From an uncultured Alistipes sp. (GTDB taxonomy: Bacteria; Bacteroidota; Bacteroidia; Bacteroidales; Rikenellaceae): 64,000 nucleotides of DNA. The stretch is from NCBI GenBank assembly GCA_947367255.1, contig CANBCZ010000002.1, positions 1-64,000 of the forward strand, in the 5' to 3' direction. Below are positions 16,809 to 26,691 of this stretch, piece after piece (position 1 is the first letter of the stretch; each line of letters opens with the position of its first letter). The notes under the pieces are model-generated. The model saw nothing but the letters and a program-made list of their open reading frames with translations, did no database searches and had not been told where the DNA came from. Made by a program: the position numbers and the translations under genes.

Positions 16809-18071
16809 ATGTTTGCAATCGACAATTACGATTTTTCAGGTAAGCGCGCGATTATCCGCGTAGACTTCAATGTGCCGCTCAACGGTGAGGGTCAGGTAAC
16901 TGACGATACTCGTATCCGTGCTGCAATCCCTACTATCAAGAAGGTTCTTGAGAAGGGTGGTGCTGTGATTCTTATGTCACACCTCGGTCGTCCAAAGAAG
17001 AATCCAGATCCAAAGTTCTCTCTGGAGCAGATTATCCCTGCTATCGAGGCTCGTCTTGGTGTTAAGGTTCAGTTCGCTGGCGACTGTATGGGTGAGAAGG
17101 CTGCAGAGATGGCTGCTAACCTGAAGGCTGGTGAGGTTATGCTCCTTGAGAACCTCCGTTTCTACGCAGAGGAGGAGGGTAAGCCACGCGGTCTTGCAGA
17201 GGATGCAACTGACGAGGAGAAGAAGGCAGCAAAGAAGGCTCTTAAGGAGGGTCCACAGAAGGAGTTCGTGAAGAAGCTCGCTTCTTATGCTGACTGCTAT
17301 ATCAACGACGCATTCGGTACTGCTCACCGTGCTCACTCTTCAACCGCTCTTATCGCTGACTACTTCCCACAGGATAAGATGTTCGGTTATGTAATGGAGA
17401 ACGAGCTCAAGGCTATCGACGGCGTTATGCAGAACCCACAGCGTCCATTCACAGCTATCGTAGGTGGTTCAAAGGTTTCTACCAAGATTACCATCATCGA
17501 GAAGCTCATGGAGAAGGTAGACAAGATCATTATCGGTGGTGGTATGACCTACACCTTTGCAGGTGCACTCGGCGGTCAGGTAGGTAAGAGTATCTGCGAG
17601 CCTGATATGTTCCCTGTAGCACTCGAGATCCTCGAGAAGGCTAAGGCTAAGGGTATCAAGTTTGTAATGTCACCAGATGCTCTGATTGCAGACGACTTCT
17701 CTGAGAATGCAAATACTAAGTCTGCTCCTGTAAGCGAGATCCCTTCAGAGTGGGAGGGTGTCGATATCGCTGAGGGTGGTAAGGAGCTCTTCCGTAAGGA
17801 GATTCTTGAGAGCAAGACTATCCTCTGGAATGGTCCTGTAGGCGTATTCGAGATCAACAAGTTCTCAACAGGTTCACGCGCAGTTGCTGAGGCTATCGCT
17901 GAGGCTACAGCTGCAGGTGCTTACTCACTTATCGGTGGTGGCGACTCTGTAGCTTGCATCAACAAGTTCGGTCTTGCTGACAAGGTATCTTATGTATCAA
18001 CCGGTGGTGGTGCCCTTCTCGAGTATATGGAGGGTAAGGAGCTTCCGGGTGTAGCTGCTATCCGTAAGTAG
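16809..18071 (+). CDS. pgk: Phosphoglycerate kinase
   Basis: Glycolytic enzyme transferring phosphate between 1,3-bisphosphoglycerate and ADP. The ATG at 16809 gives 420 residues starting [20 protein letters not shown]; a longer reading through the promoter is rejected. Visible are [15 protein letters not shown], the 3-PGA-site segment around [22 protein letters not shown], and the ADP site [13 protein letters not shown] with [13 protein letters not shown]. Monocistronic with its own promoter and strong terminator. Codon use is noticeably plain (TCT, GCT, GGT), as expected for a highly expressed gene. Confidence 0.98.
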   Translation: MFAIDNYDFSGKRAIIRVDFNVPLNGEGQVTDDTRIRAAIPTIKKVLEKGGAVILMSHLGRPKKNPDPKFSLEQIIPAIEARLGVKVQFAGDCMGEKAAEMAANLKAGEVMLLENLRFYAEEEGKPRGLAEDATDEEKKAAKKALKEGPQKEFVKKLASYADCYINDAFGTAHRAHSSTALIADYFPQDKMFGYVMENELKAIDGVMQNPQRPFTAIVGGSKVSTKITIIEKLMEKVDKIIIGGGMTYTFAGALGGQVGKSICEPDMFPVALEILEKAKAKGIKFVMSPDALIADDFSENANTKSAPVSEIPSEWEGVDIAEGGKELFRKEILESKTILWNGPVGVFEINKFSTGSRAVAEAIAEATAAGAYSLIGGGDSVACINKFGLADKVSYVSTGGGALLEYMEGKELPGVAAIRK

Positions 18072-18092
18072 TCTGTTACCAGATACAAATAG

Positions 18093-18125
18093 ATGAGGGT
18101 GTCCAAACGGGCACCCTCATTTTTG
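18093..18125 (+). terminator. Terminator of pgk
   Basis: ATGAGGGTG (18093-18101) pairs with CACCCTCAT (18112-18120), followed by TTTTTG; lies between convergent genes. Confidence 0.8.
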
Positions 18126-18143
18126 TAGTCTATAACACCTCTT

Positions 18144-20552
18144 TTAGAAGTCGTAGTTCTCCTCTACCCCCTCAAAGATAACACGCTCCGCAATATCGCG
18201 AATATTCTTTGCAGTAGTCGGATCTACGCCACAGTCAGATACATCGGATGTAAAGCGTGTTTGGTAGACAAACAGATAGTTGATGCAAGCCTTCATATAG
18301 GCTCCCTCACGACTCTGGTGGCGATTGTCGGTATGGAGCAGGTTGATATTCTGCTCTCTTGCCACGCGGAAGCCAAGACCGATAGGGCTTACAATAACCC
18401 CCTTGTGCTCAACATCGTTCGCCAGCTTCTCGATACCCGTCTTGAGCAGATAGTCGAGTTTATCATAACTGCCATAGCCGCGATAGTTGTCATACGGACA
18501 CGCCCAAGTGCGCTCATAGACAATCTGACACGACGGAGAGTAGGTCAGAGTCTGGCTATTTATCTTATTGCAATCATTGAGAATAGAGGCTGTCCCATTC
18601 TCAGCATACTTTGCCGGATTTGGCGATGTATCCTGCAAAAAGGCGTAATCAAATCCACCCTGCTTAATCGCCTCCTGAGACATAAAGAGTCGCACATGGT
18701 CTGCAAACGACTGACTACCCTTGACTCCGATAACGGCATTGATTTGATGACCCTGTGTACGGGCAATCTCCTTAAACATAAAGGCTGTGCCGTAGTAGTA
18801 TGTAAACGAGTTGCCGATAAACAACATCTTCTTGCTGTCGGTAACCGGTACGGCATTAGGGTAGTTGATCATATACATACCCATATATCCGCTACCCGAA
18901 GGGATACGAATAGCTCCTGTGCCCGGTGTAAGTACACGAACGCGAACCATAACACATCCATCCACCACCGGCTTTGAGAGTGCAAAGGACTGGGTGTAGG
19001 TTACGATATACGACTCGTCCATAACTGTACAGATAAAGGAGTATTTGATATTCGGATCCTCCTCGGCTGTACGCAACGAGCCCTCGACACTCTTCCACTG
19101 GCCATCATCCCAATACTCGAAGATGTAGTACTTCGGAGCAGAGTGAGCGGGACCTATGGAACACATAAAGTCGATCTGCTCGCCCGCAGCAACGCCCTTT
19201 GTCGGGATGGCATAGAGCAGATAGTCACCCACACCGAGGTTGCCTACTCTCGCGCCACTATTGACCTCATACTCGAGCGTATTTCCACTCGTGGCAACTG
19301 CACACAACAGCGCGCTGTTATTGCGAGGCTTCACAATACCGTTACTTACCCACTTTGATGTATCACAGCTCGCCGACTGAAGCTCCAATCGTGCTGGGAA
19401 TGCCTCCGGGATAGTGGTAAAGTATGCAGGCTGACTTACCGGAATGGTAACTCTTCCGCCACTTTTTGCACCTGTAATAGTGATTGTCGCTGTACGCTCA
19501 ACTGTTGAAAAGTTTGGCTCCGACCAAATCTTAACACTCTGCGCCTGACCCGCCTTTACCGTTTTATTGCTCTCCACAATTCCAAACCACGGCTCCGACG
19601 CCGACAGAGTTATATCCTCGTTTAGAGAGCCGATAGTAATAGTCTGACAATCCTTGCTCTGCGCCGGCAGAACAACACTCTCCGGAGCGGTAATGTTCTT
19701 AATCTCGGTTGCAACCAAAACAACCTCCGTAGCGCCCAATGTATAGACTTCGCTACGCTCCAGAGCAATACCCTTTTCACAGTTAATGGTAAACTGCCTA
19801 CCTATATTATCCGTTGCCGAGACAGTAAATCCCGCAGACAATATAGTCGGCAGGGTGGCAAAATAGAACTTTGTAGGCTCTGATGCCGACTCGGAGAGGG
19901 TTACTCCACTGCCCAAATTTAGTGTAATAATATCTGTGGCGCCTGTTGCAGCTGTAGCCACAGGCACAGAGTCACTTGAACAATGGACAACCATAGCTCC
20001 GGCAATCCTCTCGCCACTATTTGTCTGAAGTTTGATATTTTGCAAAGTAATATCCTTGCCATAGAGTTCTACGCAGATGTAGCTGCACATATTCTTAAAG
20101 CTCAGATGACTACCCTTCTTTGACGATGTTACAGCCACCATCATATTGGCACCACGACCGACAGAGTTTTCGACATAACTCTGCTCGGCAGCAAGTGTAG
20201 AAGAGATCTCTCCCTTAGTGGTTATTGCAGCCTTCCTATTGTAGGGATAGATGGCGTATGTTCTGCCGAGCGATGACCCTGATGTGTTCAACGCACCCTC
20301 TCGGACAAACTTTCCACTTGTATCACCACTATTGCCAATAAAGACATACTTATTACTTGCAGTGGTCGTAAAGAGGTTTATCGCATCTGCAGAGTGGAAG
20401 TGCAGTGACAGCCCTTCATCCATATAGACACGCGAAATAGTATCGTCAATAGAGCCGGTGTAGTTTTTACCGGCATCTGCCGACCCATTGTTATCATACG
20501 GACTGCAACAGATAAACAACAACGCTACAATCCAAATAGGGAACTTTTTCAT
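18144..20552 (-). CDS. Multidomain lipoprotein: fimbrillin-like, BACON, DUF4886/SGNH
   Basis: 802 residues. The N-terminus MKKFPIWIVALLFICCS is a lipoprotein signal with Cys15 or Cys16. Residues ~30-270 resemble the fimbrillin-like/Mfa2 domains of Bacteroidetes surface proteins. A BACON-type domain spans ~290-385 (LSASEPWFGI, RTATITITGAKSGG). A beta-rich segment of ~170 residues follows. The last ~230 residues begin MLFIGNSFTYYYG, the GNS block of DUF4886/SGNH hydrolases, with a late D-x-x-H-like segment LLHTDNRHQSREG. Likely a surface esterase acting on decorated glycans, tethered by adhesive domains. Domain limits are approximate; substrate unknown. Confidence 0.75.
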   Translation of the reverse strand: MKKFPIWIVALLFICCSPYDNNGSADAGKNYTGSIDDTISRVYMDEGLSLHFHSADAINLFTTTASNKYVFIGNSGDTSGKFVREGALNTSGSSLGRTYAIYPYNRKAAITTKGEISSTLAAEQSYVENSVGRGANMMVAVTSSKKGSHLSFKNMCSYICVELYGKDITLQNIKLQTNSGERIAGAMVVHCSSDSVPVATAATGATDIITLNLGSGVTLSESASEPTKFYFATLPTILSAGFTVSATDNIGRQFTINCEKGIALERSEVYTLGATEVVLVATEIKNITAPESVVLPAQSKDCQTITIGSLNEDITLSASEPWFGIVESNKTVKAGQAQSVKIWSEPNFSTVERTATITITGAKSGGRVTIPVSQPAYFTTIPEAFPARLELQSASCDTSKWVSNGIVKPRNNSALLCAVATSGNTLEYEVNSGARVGNLGVGDYLLYAIPTKGVAAGEQIDFMCSIGPAHSAPKYYIFEYWDDGQWKSVEGSLRTAEEDPNIKYSFICTVMDESYIVTYTQSFALSKPVVDGCVMVRVRVLTPGTGAIRIPSGSGYMGMYMINYPNAVPVTDSKKMLFIGNSFTYYYGTAFMFKEIARTQGHQINAVIGVKGSQSFADHVRLFMSQEAIKQGGFDYAFLQDTSPNPAKYAENGTASILNDCNKINSQTLTYSPSCQIVYERTWACPYDNYRGYGSYDKLDYLLKTGIEKLANDVEHKGVIVSPIGLGFRVAREQNINLLHTDNRHQSREGAYMKACINYLFVYQTRFTSDVSDCGVDPTTAKNIRDIAERVIFEGVEENYDF

Positions 20553-20585
20553 AGGGCAAATGTTTGAATTACATCACTATTTCTA

Positions 20586-20593
20586 CAAAGATA
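20586..20593 (-). promoter_or_regulatory. -7 box of the lipoprotein gene
   Basis: TATCTTTG on the minus strand, 33 bp upstream of the ATG at 20552; -33 not clear. Confidence 0.5.
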
Positions 20594-20724
20594 GTAAAAT
20601 TTATTGCAAAACGTATTTGTATACTGCATTTTATTCGCAGCACATTCACACATAACTGCCAGAACGGAGTAAATATAGTGGGGTATTTTGCTGTCAGAGT
20701 GCTGTAGTTGCGGGATATCGCGAA

Positions 20725-20756
20725 AAATCCCCGGATAGGATCCTATTTGGGGATTT
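20725..20756 (+). repeat. 32-bp hairpin of the palindrome family
   Basis: AAATCCCCGGATAGGA pairs with TCCTATTTGGGGATTT without loop; its two imperfect positions are G-U when read as plus-strand RNA. The CCCCGGAT core is shared with the inner stem of copy A at 670-685. Confidence 0.6.
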
Positions 20757-20917
20757 ATTACACCGACCCATTTTATCGTCAGAGTGCGGTAGCTGACCCA
20801 CCTGAAGGTGGTTCTTCCGCCTTCGCACCTCGGCATAGTCTGCAATCAGCCTCTGCTCTCGGTTTGGCGTCGGTCGGCGTGCATCACAAAAGAACAGCAA
20901 TAGATATTACGCAACTA

Positions 20918-21044
20918 TTTTTGCGTCAGAGTGTGTCAGATATGGGGCATCACGTAAAAAACCCAGCGATGGATAGTACCCGGAAGTACAGCCATTGCTG
21001 GGTTTTTAGAGATGTGCCATAGGTGGCACACTATCACGCAAAAA
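20918..21044 (+). ncRNA. Candidate structured RNA / multi-tier palindrome, copy B
   Basis: Outer arms TTTTTGCGTCAGAGTGTG (20918-20935) and 21027-21044 pair at 16 of 18 positions. A middle stem (20936-20951 with 21011-21026), an inner 16-bp stem (20957-20972 with 20992-21007) and a tip GTAC/GTAC (20976-20979 with 20986-20989) follow. It has the same architecture as copy A (630-755), the same C-C mismatch after the outer nine pairs, and different paired bases. The element ends 5 bp before the rplQ stop; the inner stem flanked by A and T runs could also terminate the ribosomal cluster. Confidence 0.55.
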
Positions 21045-21048
21045 TTAA

Positions 21049-21603
21049 TTACATTTTTTTGCCGACATTAGTACGCTTCGCACCCTTAGCTGCTGAAGCC
21101 TTTGCTGCAGTGTTCTTAGGAGCTGCGGTCTTAGTAGCCTTCTTCTCCTCACCGTCCTCGCTCTTCTTGCTGCGTGAACGACGAGTCTTTGGCTTAGCCT
21201 CTGCAGGAGCTGCAGCTGCTGGAGCTACACCTGTAGTGTAAGCCTCGTTGAAGTCTACGAACTCGATGATGCACATATCTGCGCCGTCACCAAGACGGAA
21301 ACCGGTCTTAAGAATACGAGTATAGCCGCCTGGACGCTCAGCGATCTTTGGAGCGATTGTGCGGAACAGCTCGGTTACTGCCTCCTTCTGCTTGAGGTAT
21401 GAGAAAACTACACGACGAGAGTGAGTAGTATCCTCCTTAGAACGAGTTACCAGAGGCTCAACGAACTGACGTACAGCCTTTGCCTTCGCAACGGTAGTCT
21501 CGATACGCTTGTGGAGAATCAGGGACGATGCCATGTTAGACAACATTGCCTTACGGTGGCCTGCCTGTCTGCCAAGGTGGTTAAAATTCTTATTGTGTCT
21601 CAT
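21049..21603 (-). CDS. rplQ: 50S ribosomal protein L17 with long basic tail
   Basis: Large-subunit protein at the 50S surface. Core residues 1-125 start [20 protein letters not shown] and end around [11 protein letters not shown], as usual. A ~60-residue tail rich in Ala, Lys, Ser and Arg extends it to 184 residues, against about 127 in E. coli. Last gene of the cluster, 5 nt after rpoA. The palindrome at 20918-21044 lies directly downstream. Confidence 0.97.
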   Translation of the reverse strand: MRHNKNFNHLGRQAGHRKAMLSNMASSLILHKRIETTVAKAKAVRQFVEPLVTRSKEDTTHSRRVVFSYLKQKEAVTELFRTIAPKIAERPGGYTRILKTGFRLGDGADMCIIEFVDFNEAYTTGVAPAAAAPAEAKPKTRRSRSKKSEDGEEKKATKTAAPKNTAAKASAAKGAKRTNVGKKM

Positions 21604-21608
21604 TTGAT

Positions 21609-22601
21609 TTAATCTTTATCAAGTTTGTACATAGATACATCCATTCCGAACTTAAGGTCGAGAGATGCAAGCAGAGCGTCGAGCTCTGTGAGCGACTTCT
21701 TACCGAAGTTACGGAACTTGAGGAGCTCGTTACGATTGAGCTTCACAAGGTCGCCGATAGTCTCGACATCAGCAGCCTTAAGGCAGTTGAGTGCACGAAC
21801 ACTCAGATCCTTATCGACAAGCTTAGTCTTGAGAAGTTGGCGCATGTGGAGCTCTGGCTCGTTCAGATCGTTCTCAGCGCTTGTATCCTCAAGGATGAAG
21901 TTCATCTTATCATCCGAGAAGAGCATAAAGTGCTGGATAAGAATCTTCGCTGCCTCGTTCAACGCATCGTTTGGCTTAATTGAACCGTCGGTGGTGATCT
22001 CCAAGCAGAGCTTCTCGTAGTCGGTACGCTGCTCTACACGATAATCCTCGCGAGTTGCCTTAACATTCACAATTGGTGTGAAGATTGAGTCGATTGGCAG
22101 TACGCCAAACTCGCAATTCTCAGGAGTGTTCTCCTCAGACGGAACATAACCACGACCCTTACCGATGGTAATTGTCATCTGCATCTTGGTACCAGGAGCA
22201 AGACGGCAGATTACAAGGTCCGGATTAAGAACCTTAAACGATGTAAGGAAGTTCGAGATATACCCTGCAGTAAGTTCTGTAACACCTGCAACGTTGATGG
22301 ATGCCTTCTCGGCCTCCTGATTCTCTACAGTGCGGATGAAGCGAACCTTCTTAAGGTTCAGGATGATATTGAGCATATCCTCCATCACGCCCGGAACAGC
22401 GGCTAACTCATGGTCTGCACCTGCGACCTTGACCGTTGTGATGGCATAACCCTCCAACGACGAAAGCAGCACGCGACGCAAAGCATTACCGATGGTCATT
22501 GCATAACCCGGCTCAAGTGGGCGGAACTCGAACTTGCCGTAGGTCGCCGTTGACTCGAGAATGCAAACTTCATCAGGTCTTTGAAACGCTAATATTGCCA
22601 T
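21609..22601 (-). CDS. rpoA: RNA polymerase alpha subunit
   Basis: 330 residues. The N-terminal dimerisation and assembly domain (to ~230) contains [20 protein letters not shown]. The C-terminal domain (~250-315), with [20 protein letters not shown] and [12 protein letters not shown], binds UP-elements and activators. Lies between rpsD and rplQ, the standard alpha-operon position. Confidence 0.99.
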   Translation of the reverse strand: MAILAFQRPDEVCILESTATYGKFEFRPLEPGYAMTIGNALRRVLLSSLEGYAITTVKVAGADHELAAVPGVMEDMLNIILNLKKVRFIRTVENQEAEKASINVAGVTELTAGYISNFLTSFKVLNPDLVICRLAPGTKMQMTITIGKGRGYVPSEENTPENCEFGVLPIDSIFTPIVNVKATREDYRVEQRTDYEKLCLEITTDGSIKPNDALNEAAKILIQHFMLFSDDKMNFILEDTSAENDLNEPELHMRQLLKTKLVDKDLSVRALNCLKAADVETIGDLVKLNRNELLKFRNFGKKSLTELDALLASLDLKFGMDVSMYKLDKD

Positions 22602-22633
22602 AATTATTACTACAGTTTGTTGGTTGTTAATTA

Positions 22634-23242
22634 CTACTTCGAGTAGAGCTCGACGATGAACTGCTCCTTGATGTTCTCAGGAATCTCTGCACGCTCTGGA
22701 CGCTGGAGGAACTTACCGCTAAGGGTAGCGCCATCCCACTCGAGCCATGAGTAACGGCTGTGGTTTGTGCCCAGGAGTGATGAAGTGATAACCTCGAGAG
22801 ACTTTGACTTCTCACGAACCGATACTACATCGCCCTCACGGAGTGAATACGAAGGAATATTTACAACATTGCCGTTTACACAGATGTGACGGTGTGAAAC
22901 GAGCTGACGAGCTGCTGCACGGGTTGGAGCGATACCGAGACGGTATACTACGTTGTCCAGACGGCACTCGAGCAACTTGAGGAGGTTCTCACCAGTGATA
23001 CCGCCCATACGAGCTGCTGCCTCATATGTACGCGAGAACTGCTTCTCCAGAATACCGTAAGTGTACTTTGCCTTCTGCTTCTCAGAGAGCTGTACACCAT
23101 ACTCGGTTACCTTCTTGCGCTTGCGTGCAAGACCGTGCTGTCCCGGTGGAACATTACGCTTGTCAAGACTCTTGTCAGCGCCGTAAATAGCCTCACCAAA
23201 TCGTCTTGCGATCTTGGTCTTTGGTCCTATATATCTTGCCAT
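22634..23242 (-). CDS. rpsD: 30S ribosomal protein S4
   Basis: 202 residues; primary 16S rRNA binder that nucleates 30S body assembly. [17 protein letters not shown] start, S4 domain at ~95-155 ([34 protein letters not shown]). The N-terminal region lacks the zinc cysteines of some S4 proteins. In other bacteria S4 represses the alpha operon; no such site was identified here. Confidence 0.98.
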   Translation of the reverse strand: MARYIGPKTKIARRFGEAIYGADKSLDKRNVPPGQHGLARKRKKVTEYGVQLSEKQKAKYTYGILEKQFSRTYEAAARMGGITGENLLKLLECRLDNVVYRLGIAPTRAAARQLVSHRHICVNGNVVNIPSYSLREGDVVSVREKSKSLEVITSSLLGTNHSRYSWLEWDGATLSGKFLQRPERAEIPENIKEQFIVELYSK

Positions 23243-23293
23243 AATTGTTTTTAACTTTTAGATTTTTGTAATGTAAACTGTTTATCCGACGAA

Positions 23294-23683
23294 TTATACG
23301 CGACGGCGGTTAGGAGCACGGCAACCGTTGTGTGGCAGTGGAGTTACGTCGATAATCTCGGTAACCTCAATACCTGCGCCGTGGATAGTACGTACTGCAC
23401 TCTCACGACCCTGACCCGGACCCTTCACATAAACCTTTACCTTACGAAGACCCATATCGAAAGCAACCTTTGCGCAATCTGCTGCTGCAGTCTGTGCTGC
23501 ATATGGAGTGTTCTTCTTAGAACCGCGGAAGCCCATCTTACCTGCTGAAGACCAGCTGATTACCTCGCCGACCTCATTGGTGATGGTTACGATAACATTA
23601 TTGAAAGTTGAGTGTACGAATGCCATACCGGTCTGACCAACCTTAACAACCTTCTTCTTAACTGTTCCTGTTTTCTTTGCCAT
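23294..23683 (-). CDS. rpsK: 30S ribosomal protein S11
   Basis: 129 residues from the ATG at 23683 ([16 protein letters not shown]); a TTG three codons further upstream is less likely. Contains [17 protein letters not shown], and the C-terminus ends [15 protein letters not shown], the highly conserved S11 tail. Forms part of the 30S platform near the mRNA exit. Confidence 0.98.
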   Translation of the reverse strand: MAKKTGTVKKKVVKVGQTGMAFVHSTFNNVIVTITNEVGEVISWSSAGKMGFRGSKKNTPYAAQTAAADCAKVAFDMGLRKVKVYVKGPGQGRESAVRTIHGAGIEVTEIIDVTPLPHNGCRAPNRRRV

Positions 23684-23694
23684 AACTGCCAATA

Positions 23695-24075
23695 TTACTT
23701 AGTTGCCTTCTTCTTGTTTGCTACTGTCTTCTTCTTACCCTTACGAGTACGAGCGTTGTTCTTAGTGCTCTGACCGCGAACCGGAAGACCAATACGATGG
23801 CGGATACCACGGTAGCAACCGATATCCATCAATCGCTTAATATTCAACTGTACCAACGAACGGCACTCGCCCTCTACCTTGATATCCATCTCGGCAATTG
23901 CAGAACGAATTGCACCGACCTGATCGTCTGTCCAGTCCTCAACCTTAATATCGTAGCTGATGCCACACTTATCGAGGATCTTCTGAGCGGTGCTGCGACC
24001 AATACCATAGATATAGGTCAAACCGATCTCACCTCGCTTATTTTTTGGTAAATCTACACCGACTATACGTGCCAT
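23695..24075 (-). CDS. rpsM: 30S ribosomal protein S13
   Basis: 126 residues. [20 protein letters not shown] start, helix-two-turn-helix, and a basic tail ([18 protein letters not shown]) that reaches the tRNA sites and 50S bridge. The stop is 11 nt before the rpsK start. Confidence 0.98.
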   Translation of the reverse strand: MARIVGVDLPKNKRGEIGLTYIYGIGRSTAQKILDKCGISYDIKVEDWTDDQVGAIRSAIAEMDIKVEGECRSLVQLNIKRLMDIGCYRGIRHRIGLPVRGQSTKNNARTRKGKKKTVANKKKATK

Positions 24076-24111
24076 AAATTTTCTTTTTTCTAATTTTTAA
24101 TCGTTTACTAT

Positions 24112-24228
24112 TTACCCTTGGCGCATTTTGAACTTAGGATTCTTCTTGCAGATCACATAGAGCTTACCCTTGCGACGAACAATCTTGCAATCCTCGCTTC
24201 TCTTCTTGATTGATGCTTTTACTTTCAT
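24112..24228 (-). CDS. rpmJ: 50S ribosomal protein L36, zinc-less form
   Basis: 38 residues; the reverse strand reads [20 protein letters not shown]..., ending [11 protein letters not shown]. Of the usual CCCH zinc set only Cys14 and Cys27 remain (position 11 is Ser, 33 is Phe), so this is a C-minus type L36. Lies between infA and rpsM, as in other bacteria. Confidence 0.96.
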   Translation of the reverse strand: MKVKASIKKRSEDCKIVRRKGKLYVICKKNPKFKMRQG

Positions 24229-24258
24229 AATTAAGCAATCTTTGTGTGTTTGGTAAAT

Positions 24259-24477
24259 TTATTTGTAGCGGAATGATATACGACCCTTGCTCAAATCGTA
24301 AGGGGTCATCTCCACCTTTACTTTATCTCCAGGAAGGATTTTGATATAGTGCATACGCATCTTTCCGGAGATGTGAGCGGTAATTACGTGACCGTTGTCG
24401 AGCTCTACGCGGAACATCGCGTTTGACAACGCCTCGATAATTGTACCGTCTCTTTCAATAGCAGTCTGTTTTGCCAT
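24259..24477 (-). CDS. infA: Translation initiation factor IF-1
   Basis: 72 residues, a single OB-fold starting [20 protein letters not shown] with [20 protein letters not shown]; binds the 30S A site during initiation. Located between map and rpmJ. Confidence 0.98.
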   Translation of the reverse strand: MAKQTAIERDGTIIEALSNAMFRVELDNGHVITAHISGKMRMHYIKILPGDKVKVEMTPYDLSKGRISFRYK

Positions 24478-24494
24478 AGAGTTTTGCGCTTTTA

Positions 24495-25265
24495 TTAAAG
24501 TGACTGTTCAATGATGCTGAAGTCTGTCAGCACATCGGGACCATCCTTACGGATTGCAACAGCAAACTCGTAGTGTACTGCCGGCTTGCGATCTCTTGTG
24601 CGAACGGTCCAACCGTCACGCTCAAAGACTACCGCTCTGCTTCCCATCGTAATCATCGGTTCTATGCAGATAACCATTCCCTCTTTGAGGACTGGTCCTC
24701 TGCCTCGCAAACCGTAGTTAGGAACCCCTGGGGCCTCGTGCATCTTTCTGCCCAATCCGTGTCCCTCCAATTCGCGCACTACGCCGTAACCGAAACTCTC
24801 GGCGTAGTCTTGCACAGCTGCGGAAATGTCACCTACGCGATTTCCTGCCTTTGCCTGTGCGGTACCTCTATAAAGAGCCTCTTTGGTGACTTCCATTAGC
24901 TGACGAGCATCGTCTGCTACCTCTCCTACGGCAAACGTATATGCCGAATCACCAACAAACCCCTTCATGAAAGTACCGATATCGACCGATACTATATCGC
25001 CCTCTTTAATTACGACTTTGTCTGACGGAATACCGTGTACTACCTGATCATTTACCGATATACAGGCTGATGCTGGGTAGCCTTGGTATCCAAGAAAAGC
25101 TGGAGTCGCACCGTGCGAACGGATAAAATCTTCAATGATTCTATCTAACTGTTTTGTGGTTACACCCGGTTTAATGTGGCGACCAACCTCGGCAAGCGTC
25201 TGGCTTACCAGAATGTTGTTCTCACGGAGCAACTCTATCTCTTCGTCTGTCTTCAGATATATCAT
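24495..25265 (-). CDS. map: Methionine aminopeptidase, type I
   Basis: 256 residues; removes N-terminal methionine co-translationally. Metal ligands are visible: Asp in VSVDIGTF, Asp in [10 protein letters not shown], His in [12 protein letters not shown], Glu in ICIEPM and Glu in HYEFAVAI. Substrate-site His in VVHGIPSD. Sits 21 nt after secY, matching its common linkage to the secretion channel gene. Confidence 0.98.
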   Translation of the reverse strand: MIYLKTDEEIELLRENNILVSQTLAEVGRHIKPGVTTKQLDRIIEDFIRSHGATPAFLGYQGYPASACISVNDQVVHGIPSDKVVIKEGDIVSVDIGTFMKGFVGDSAYTFAVGEVADDARQLMEVTKEALYRGTAQAKAGNRVGDISAAVQDYAESFGYGVVRELEGHGLGRKMHEAPGVPNYGLRGRGPVLKEGMVICIEPMITMGSRAVVFERDGWTVRTRDRKPAVHYEFAVAIRKDGPDVLTDFSIIEQSL

Positions 25266-25286
25266 CTTAGACTCTGTGCTAAACTT

Positions 25287-26669
25287 TTATCGGCGACCCT
25301 GAATACGTCCGGTCTTCATAAGACCATCATAGTGACGATTCAAAAGGTGGCTTTCAATCTGCTGGAGAGTGTCAAGAACTACACCTACCATAATGAGCAG
25401 GGATGTACCTCCGTAGAAGTATGCGAATGCCTGCTGTACACCGAGGAACTTCATTGCAAGCGCAGGAAGAATCGAAACGATTGCAAGGAAAATTGAACCC
25501 GGGAGGGTAATTCTTGTCAAAATGTTGTCGATATAGGTAACAGTAGACTTACCAGGCTTAACACCAGGAATAAAGCCATTGTTACGCTTCATATCGTCAG
25601 CCATTTGCTGAGGGTTGATGATAATCGCTGTGTAGAAGAATGTGAACAGGATTACCAACACCGCAAGCGTAAGGTTGTACCACACACCTGTCATGTCGGC
25701 GAATGCGCCGGCAAACTTAGGTGCTACATTGGCAAAGAGCATTGGGATAAACATCAGTGCCTGTGCGAAGATGATAGGCATTACGTTTGCCGCATTCATC
25801 TTGAGCGGGATGTACTGACGAACACCGCCATACTGCTTGTTACCAATGATACGCTTTGCGTACTGTACAGGCACCTTGCGGACTGCCTGCACCACTGCGA
25901 TAGTTGCCAAAAATACCAGGAAGAGGAGCACCAGCTCGATGATAATCATAATCAACGAACCTGTTGAAGTGTTCAGACGAGCACTCAACTCTGCCAACAG
26001 AGCGTGTGGAAGGCGTGCTACGATACCGATCATAATGATCAGTGACACACCGTTACCGATACCCTTGTCGGTAATCTTCTCACCCAACCACACTACGAAC
26101 ATAGTACCGGCGATGAGGATAATAGTGGCATAAACGGTGAAGATAAATGCATTACCGTAAACAAATGCCTCAGGCATCTGGTGGTACAGGTTTGCTACAT
26201 AAGCAGGACCCTGAAGCGCAAGCACACCGATAGTGAGCAGGCGTGTCCACTGGTTCATCTTTCTTCTACCGCTCTCTCCCTCCTTCATCATCTTCTGTAC
26301 GGCAGGAACCATCATGCCGAGCAGCTGGATGATAATGGATGCGGTAATATAAGGCATAACTCCGAGTGCGAAGATCGCTGCGTTGGCAAATGCACCACCA
26401 GAGAATACGTTGAGCAGGCCGAGAAGACCATTGCTGTCCATCTGGTTTGCCAGAGCTGAACCCTCACCGAGAAGGTTAGGGTCGATACCCGGAATTACTA
26501 CATAACAGCCGAGACGATATACAAGAATGAGGAGGCAAGTGTAGATAAGACGCTTGCGAAGGTCCTCAATCTTGAATATGTTCTTAACTGTCTCTACAAG
26601 TTTCTTGTTGGTTGCCAGAAGCGCAATGATAACGAGCAACAGCGCGCCAACAATCAGATAACTTTTCAT
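25287..26669 (-). CDS. secY: Protein translocase subunit SecY, extended N-terminus
   Basis: 460-residue multispanning channel of the Sec translocon. The normal SecY start corresponds to KKLVETVKNIFKIEDLRKR at about residue 22. Before it, this protein has MKSYLIVGALLLVIIALLATN, which looks like an additional membrane segment. No ATG or GTG lies between, so the extension is probably real. The plug region GIDPNLLGEG, cytoplasmic loops around PVQYAKRI and the C-terminal tail are present. Lies 22 nt after rplO and before map. Confidence 0.96.
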   Translation of the reverse strand: MKSYLIVGALLLVIIALLATNKKLVETVKNIFKIEDLRKRLIYTCLLILVYRLGCYVVIPGIDPNLLGEGSALANQMDSNGLLGLLNVFSGGAFANAAIFALGVMPYITASIIIQLLGMMVPAVQKMMKEGESGRRKMNQWTRLLTIGVLALQGPAYVANLYHQMPEAFVYGNAFIFTVYATIILIAGTMFVVWLGEKITDKGIGNGVSLIIMIGIVARLPHALLAELSARLNTSTGSLIMIIIELVLLFLVFLATIAVVQAVRKVPVQYAKRIIGNKQYGGVRQYIPLKMNAANVMPIIFAQALMFIPMLFANVAPKFAGAFADMTGVWYNLTLAVLVILFTFFYTAIIINPQQMADDMKRNNGFIPGVKPGKSTVTYIDNILTRITLPGSIFLAIVSILPALAMKFLGVQQAFAYFYGGTSLLIMVGVVLDTLQQIESHLLNRHYDGLMKTGRIQGRR

Positions 26670-26691
26670 TTTCGTTAGGTTTTAGCCTGTT

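Larger units (their letters stand above)
20594..21048. other. Non-coding block with second palindrome array
   Basis: No gene was found. It shares modules with 455-755: GTCAGAGTGCTGTAG (20693-20707), CCATTTTATCGTCAGAGTG (about 20769-20787) and GCGTCAGAGTGTG (20923-20935). It contains the 32-bp hairpin 20725-20756 and the large palindrome 20918-21044. The stretch 20790-20910 shows no recognised structure. Confidence 0.75.
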
